DNA of 9,747 nucleotides from Clostridia bacterium. Lineage in GTDB: Bacteria > Bacillota > Clostridia > Christensenellales > Borkfalkiaceae. Under the pieces are notes generated by a model. That model was not told the DNA's origin, did not search any database, and was given only the letters and a program-made list of their open reading frames with translations. Location of the stretch: NCBI GenBank assembly GCA_900767195.1, contig CAAFYG010000132.1:1-9747 (forward strand), read 5' to 3'. This document shows, one piece after another, positions 6,684-9,747 of this stretch (position 1 is the stretch's first letter; each line of letters opens with the position of its first letter). The position numbers and the translations under genes are program-made.

Positions 6684-7684
6684 AAAAAATACTTCTGATC
6701 GCCACGGGCGGAACGATTGCCTCCACTACGGGCAAACACGGGTTATCTCCTACGGTAAGCGCGGGAGAGCTTTTGGGGTTCGTACCCGAAATTAACAATT
6801 TCTGTACGGCGGATTACATCCAGCCGTACAATATCGACTCCACGAATATAACTCCCGCGCATTGGCTGAAACTTGCGGCGGCGATCCGTGAAAATTACGA
6901 TGATTACGACGGGTTTGTGGTGTGCCACGGTACGGATACAATGGCGTACACGGCGGCGGTGCTTTCTTATCTGATACAAAATTCGAAAAAGCCGATTGTA
7001 TTGACGGGATCGCAGAAGCCGATCGATCTGGAAGATACGGACGCGCGGATCAATCTTCGCGACGCGTTTTCGTATGCGGCAAGCGATAAGTCGGCGCAGG
7101 CGACGATTGTGTTTCAGGGAAAAGCGATTGCGGGAACGCGGGCGAAAAAGATACGGACGAAGAGTTTCAACGCGTTTGAAAGCGTGGATTTTCCCATTCT
7201 CGGCACGGTGCGCGACGGGCGGGTGGTGCAGTATATCGAGCCGCCGGAAAGCGTGAAAAAAGCCGTTTCGCCCGCGTTTTACGAGCGGCTGGACGGCAGA
7301 GTGGGACTTTGCTGCCTGACTCCCGGGTTTTCGGGGGCGGTGCTGAACGCGTATTTCGAAAATAACGACGCGGTGGTACTTTCCGGGTACGGCACGGGCG
7401 GAATCCCCGGGGGCGAATACTATGATTTGTACGACGTGATCGAGAAATGGCGAGGCAAGGGCAAGACGCTGGTAGTGACGACGCAGGTGCAGAGCGAAGG
7501 CAGCGATATGGGCATTTATCGCGTGGGGCGGGATTTTAAAGAGCGGTTTTCGGTGCTGGAAAGCTACGATATGACTTGGGAAAGCATTATCACGAAGTTG
7601 ATGTGGATTTTATCGGAAACGCGCGACGAAAAAGAGATTGAAAGGCTGTTTTATAAGCCGGTGAATTACGATTTAATCGTGTGA
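6680..7684 (+). CDS. ansA: Type I (cytoplasmic) L-asparaginase
   Basis: This enzyme hydrolyses L-asparagine to aspartate and ammonia. The 334-residue product begins with the first active-site signature A-T-G-G-T-I-A-S, where T12 is the nucleophile. It has substrate-contacting S54 in D-S-T-N, the second signature H-G-T-D-T-M-A-Y at residues 83-90 (T85 and D86), and K157 aligned with the catalytic lysine. No signal peptide is present and the length matches the E. coli AnsA/type I group (about 335), so it should act in the cytoplasm as an oligomer. Its ATG overlaps the U32 stop codon (ATGA), so it is very probably in the same transcript. A glutaminase side activity cannot be judged from sequence. 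Confidence 0.95.
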   Translation: MKKILLIATGGTIASTTGKHGLSPTVSAGELLGFVPEINNFCTADYIQPYNIDSTNITPAHWLKLAAAIRENYDDYDGFVVCHGTDTMAYTAAVLSYLIQNSKKPIVLTGSQKPIDLEDTDARINLRDAFSYAASDKSAQATIVFQGKAIAGTRAKKIRTKSFNAFESVDFPILGTVRDGRVVQYIEPPESVKKAVSPAFYERLDGRVGLCCLTPGFSGAVLNAYFENNDAVVLSGYGTGGIPGGEYYDLYDVIEKWRGKGKTLVVTTQVQSEGSDMGIYRVGRDFKERFSVLESYDMTWESIITKLMWILSETRDEKEIERLFYKPVNYDLIV

Positions 7685-7705
7685 AATTCAGCCGTATACA
7701 ATGGA

Positions 7706-7729
7706 TCAATCGCGGCAAAAGCCGCTTGA
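7706..7729. other. Small GC-rich hairpin between asparaginase and aminopeptidase genes
   Basis: GCGGC (7712-7716) and GCCGC (7721-7725) form a perfect 5-bp stem around an AAAA loop. Four more pairs (7706-7709 with 7726-7729) are possible after a two-base bulge. No U-tract follows, so this is a weak terminator at best. It may be an intercistronic RNA-stability hairpin or attenuation site. TTGACA at 7726-7731 has no partner -10 at the right distance. Confidence 0.35.
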
Positions 7730-7743
7730 CAATAAGAAAAACG

Positions 7744-7749
7744 AAGGAG
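7744..7749 (+). promoter_or_regulatory. Ribosome binding site of the aminopeptidase gene
   Basis: AAGGAG ends 10 bases before ATG 7760. It fixes the start of the M29 aminopeptidase gene and suggests independent, efficient initiation after the 75-base gap. Confidence 0.8.
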
Positions 7750-7759
7750 ATTTGACAAA

Positions 7760-8986
7760 ATGAGAAAAACACAACTGAAAAAATATGCGAAATTGCTGGT
7801 GAGAACGGGCATCAACGTGAAGAAAGGTCAGACGGTGTTCGTGCAGGCGGGGTTGGATCAGCCCGAATTCGTGGCGATGGTAGTGGAAGAATGCTATAAA
7901 GCGGGCGCGGGCGAAGTGTTCGTGGATTGGAGCTATCAGCCGACGGAAAAGTTGAATGCGATTTATATGTCGCAGGAAAAGCTTTCCGTTTTATCGCCGT
8001 GGGCGAAAGCAAAGTGGGAATACAAAACGGAAAAATTCGCCTGCCGCTTATGGCTCGATTCGGATGATCCCGACGGAATGAAGGGCGTGGACGTGCATAA
8101 AATGAGCGAGGCGAGAAAAGCGATTTTTCCGCAGGTGAAGAAGTATCGCGACGCGTTGGAAAACAGGCATCAGTGGTGTATCGCGGGCGTGCCGGGTGCG
8201 GCGTGGGCGAAAAAGGTGTTTCCCGAATTGCCCGAAAAGCGCGCCATCGAGAAGTTGTGGCAGGTGATTTTGTACACTTCTCGGGCGGACGGGAAGAATC
8301 CGATCGCGGCGTGGAAGGAACACAACGAAGATTTGAAAAAACGCTGCGAATATCTTAATTCGCTGGAGTTGATCGAGTTGGAATACAAGAGCGCGAACGG
8401 CACGGACTTTAAAGTGGGGCTGAACGAGGACGGCATTTTTACGGCGGGCAGCGAAAAGACGCTCGGCGGGCGCGTATTTCACCCGAATATTCCGAGCGAA
8501 GAAGTATTTACTTCGCCGAAAGCGGGGAAAGCGGAAGGGATTGTGTATTCCACGAAGCCGCTTTCGTATCAGGGCGAATTGATCGAGAATTTCTCGGTGC
8601 GCTTTGAGAACGGAAAAGTGGCGGAAGTGAAAGCCGAAAAGGGCGAAGAGCAGCTGAAAAAAATGGTGGCGATGGACGAGGGCGCTTCTATGCTGGGCGA
8701 GTGCGCGATTATTCCTTACGATTCGCCGATCAATAATTCCGGCGTGCTTTTCTATAATACGTTGTTTGATGAAAACGCGAGCTGCCATTTAGCTCTCGGA
8801 ATGGGCTTTAACGAGTGTTTGCGCGGGTATGAAAAGTACTCGAACGAGGAATGTAAAAAGCGCGGCATTAACGATAGTATGATCCACGTGGATTTTATGA
8901 TCGGCTCGAAAGACATGCGTATCACCGGCATTAAAAAAGACGGAACGCGCGTGGAAATTTTAAAAGACGGCAACTGGGCGTTTTAA
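7760..8986 (+). CDS. M29 family metallo-aminopeptidase (AmpS/PepS/aminopeptidase T type)
   Basis: M29 enzymes are cytoplasmic two-metal exopeptidases that remove N-terminal residues from peptides. The 408-residue length is typical. Ligands at the expected places are E248 (N-I-P-S-E-E-V-F), E314 (L-G-E), H343 (C-H-L-A-L-G), H376 and D378 (H-V-D-F-M-I-G). They align with E250, E316, H345, H376 and D378, the set I recall for Thermus aminopeptidase T. The position of the conserved active-site Tyr (Y352 there) appears to be F350 here, in G-M-G-F. From memory the stretch N-D-S-M-I-H-V-D-F-M-I-G is typical of clostridial members. It follows asparaginase by 75 bases and could be co-transcribed, fitting peptide and amino-acid use. 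Substrate preference is not visible. Confidence 0.92.
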   Translation: MRKTQLKKYAKLLVRTGINVKKGQTVFVQAGLDQPEFVAMVVEECYKAGAGEVFVDWSYQPTEKLNAIYMSQEKLSVLSPWAKAKWEYKTEKFACRLWLDSDDPDGMKGVDVHKMSEARKAIFPQVKKYRDALENRHQWCIAGVPGAAWAKKVFPELPEKRAIEKLWQVILYTSRADGKNPIAAWKEHNEDLKKRCEYLNSLELIELEYKSANGTDFKVGLNEDGIFTAGSEKTLGGRVFHPNIPSEEVFTSPKAGKAEGIVYSTKPLSYQGELIENFSVRFENGKVAEVKAEKGEEQLKKMVAMDEGASMLGECAIIPYDSPINNSGVLFYNTLFDENASCHLALGMGFNECLRGYEKYSNEECKKRGINDSMIHVDFMIGSKDMRITGIKKDGTRVEILKDGNWAF

Positions 8987-9043
8987 AGACTTGGGTATTT
9001 AAATGCTTGGGTTTTTAAAGGCTTGGGTATTTAAAGGCTTGGG
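8973..9043 (+). repeat. 16-bp tandem repeat starting on the aminopeptidase stop codon
   Basis: Four full units and a partial fifth run with an exact 16-base period: 8973-8988, 8989-9004, 9005-9020, 9021-9036 and 9037-9043. The third and fourth units differ at one base (GCTTGGGTATTTAAAG type). The first unit is the last codons and stop of the aminopeptidase gene and matches about 11 of 16. Each full unit carries TTTAAA or its TTTTAAA variant. Because 16 is not a multiple of three, units do not share a reading frame. The rest of the gap to the next gene (9044-9187) has no credible ORF and no clear rho-independent terminator. Confidence 0.8.
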
Positions 9044-9098
9044 CAGGTTGTTTTGGCGATCTGATGTTTTGGCTGGGTTTGGCGCGAAATAGTTTCAG

Positions 9099-9126
9099 TT
9101 GCGAAAAAAAGCGGTATAAATAATAG
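9099..9126 (+). promoter_or_regulatory. Possible promoter for the COG0523 gene
   Basis: The AT-rich run TATAAATAATAG (9115-9126) is the best -10 candidate in the gap. TATAAA at 9115-9120 matches five of six positions but lacks a good -35 at the standard spacing. TTGCGA (9099-9104) is a four-of-six -35 match and sits 16 bases before TAATAG. Either reading puts the start point 50-60 bases before the gene. I saw no recognisable Zur-type operator. Confidence 0.3.
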
Positions 9127-9187
9127 ACGGAAAAACAGAAGGAAAAAAAATCGGGCGTTTTTGCGCATTGTTGCGGAGGTAAAATTT

Positions 9188-9747
9188 ATGACGAAAATTG
9201 ATATATATTCCGGGTTTTTGGGCGCGGGTAAAACCACGCTGATCAAGAAGTTGATCAAAGAGGCGTATGCCGGGGAAAAAGTGGTGCTGATCGAGAACGA
9301 ATTCGGCGAGATCGGCGTTGACGGCGGATTTTTACGGGATTCCGGCGTGAATATCACCGAAATGAATTCCGGGTGTATCTGCTGTTCGCTGGTGGGCGAT
9401 TTCGCGAAGGCGTTGAAGCAGGTGGAAGAAAAGTATGCTCCCGATAGGATTATTATCGAGCCGTCGGGCGTGGGGAAATTGAGCGACGTGATACGCGCGG
9501 TGGAGCGTGCGAACGTGGAAAACAGCATTCTGAATGCTTTCTGCGCCGTAGTGGACGCAAATAAGTGCAAAATGTATATGAAAAATTTCGGCGAGTTTTT
9601 TGTCGATCAGGTAGGCAACGCTTCGTGTGTGGTGCTTTCGCATACGGCGGGAATTTCCGAAGAAAAGCTGCACGCTTGCCTCGAAGCTTTGAAAGAAGTG
9701 AATCCGAATGCGAATTACGTGACGGCGGAGTGGGACAAGCTGGACGG
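9188..9747 (+). CDS. COG0523/CobW-type metal-chaperone GTPase, 3'-truncated by window edge
   Basis: The 186 visible residues show a P-loop GTPase of the G3E family, which delivers or handles metals such as zinc, cobalt or nickel. The Walker A motif G-F-L-G-A-G-K-T-T is at residues 9-17. The switch segment E-N-E-F-G-E is at 36-41. The hallmark metal-binding G-C-I-C-C is at 62-66, and E-P-S-G, the Walker B region, is at 91-94. The place of the guanine-specificity N-K-x-D motif seems to be taken by S-H-T-A (151-154), a degenerate form. The start is clear: GGAGGT (9175-9180) is seven bases before the ATG. The C-terminal CobW_C domain would lie beyond the window. The metal and client protein cannot be told from what is visible. 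Confidence 0.92.
   Translation, partial: MTKIDIYSGFLGAGKTTLIKKLIKEAYAGEKVVLIENEFGEIGVDGGFLRDSGVNITEMNSGCICCSLVGDFAKALKQVEEKYAPDRIIIEPSGVGKLSDVIRAVERANVENSILNAFCAVVDANKCKMYMKNFGEFFVDQVGNASCVVLSHTAGISEEKLHACLEALKEVNPNANYVTAEWDKLD

Noticed and set aside
7726..7731. Perfect TTGACA upstream of the aminopeptidase gene as a -35 box
   Set aside because: The matching -10 position would fall on the ribosome binding site and no TATAAT-like sequence is there.
8048..8788. Antisense ORF of 246 codons inside the aminopeptidase gene
   Set aside because: The + strand frame has every M29 metal ligand; the reverse frame has no start signal or motif.
9044..9187. A Zur-type operator before the COG0523 gene
   Set aside because: Many COG0523 genes are zinc-regulated, but I could not find a convincing Zur-type palindrome; only a generic AT-rich stretch is present.

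Overview
The window looks like a chromosomal segment from a low-GC-lineage Gram-positive bacterium (Bacillota), most likely a Clostridia member of the Christensenellales kind. The grounds are an RNase J, a YrrM/TrmR-type methyltransferase next to a U32 peptidase-family protein, a clostridial-type M29 aminopeptidase, strong GGAGG-type ribosome binding sites and a base composition that looks close to half GC by eye. The taxon is an inference from gene content and style. Every supported gene is on the + strand. I see no tRNA, rRNA, CRISPR array, insertion sequence, integrase or phage gene.

Layout. (1) Positions 2-2266 hold the 3' part of a gene for a large acidic Glu/Ala-rich protein. It has about 14 copies of a degenerate 19-23 residue repeat built on D-Y-[DE]-[KR]-[LI]-A, followed by a compact basic C-terminal domain. 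I cannot assign a function. (2) Positions 2267-2629 are a non-coding gap of about 360 bases with a strong hairpin and an unusual series of T-tract/A-tract inverted repeats. (3) Positions 2630-7684 form a tight gene cluster: ribonuclease J with a long basic N-terminal extension, a TrmR-like SAM methyltransferase, a U32-family protein of the TrhP/YrrO type, and a cytoplasmic L-asparaginase whose ATG overlaps the preceding stop codon. (4) After 75 bases comes an M29 aminopeptidase (7760-8986). A 16-bp tandem repeat begins on its stop codon and runs into the gap. (5) After a gap of about 200 bases, a COG0523/CobW-type metal-chaperone GTPase starts at 9188 and runs off the right edge.

How they may work together. 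The methyltransferase and U32 pair match the two enzymes that make 5-methoxyuridine at the wobble base of tRNA in Bacillus subtilis (TrhP hydroxylates, TrmR methylates). Their place directly behind RNase J makes the first half of the cluster an RNA-processing and tRNA-modification unit. Asparaginase and the aminopeptidase suggest peptide and amino-acid catabolism. The COG0523 gene is separately spaced, with its own ribosome binding site and possibly its own promoter.

Most of the window is recognisable housekeeping. The parts that are not explained are the repeat protein at the left, the inverted-repeat gap before rnj, the RNase J N-terminal extension, and the 16-bp repeat over the aminopeptidase stop codon. 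I did not find a convincing new multi-gene system.
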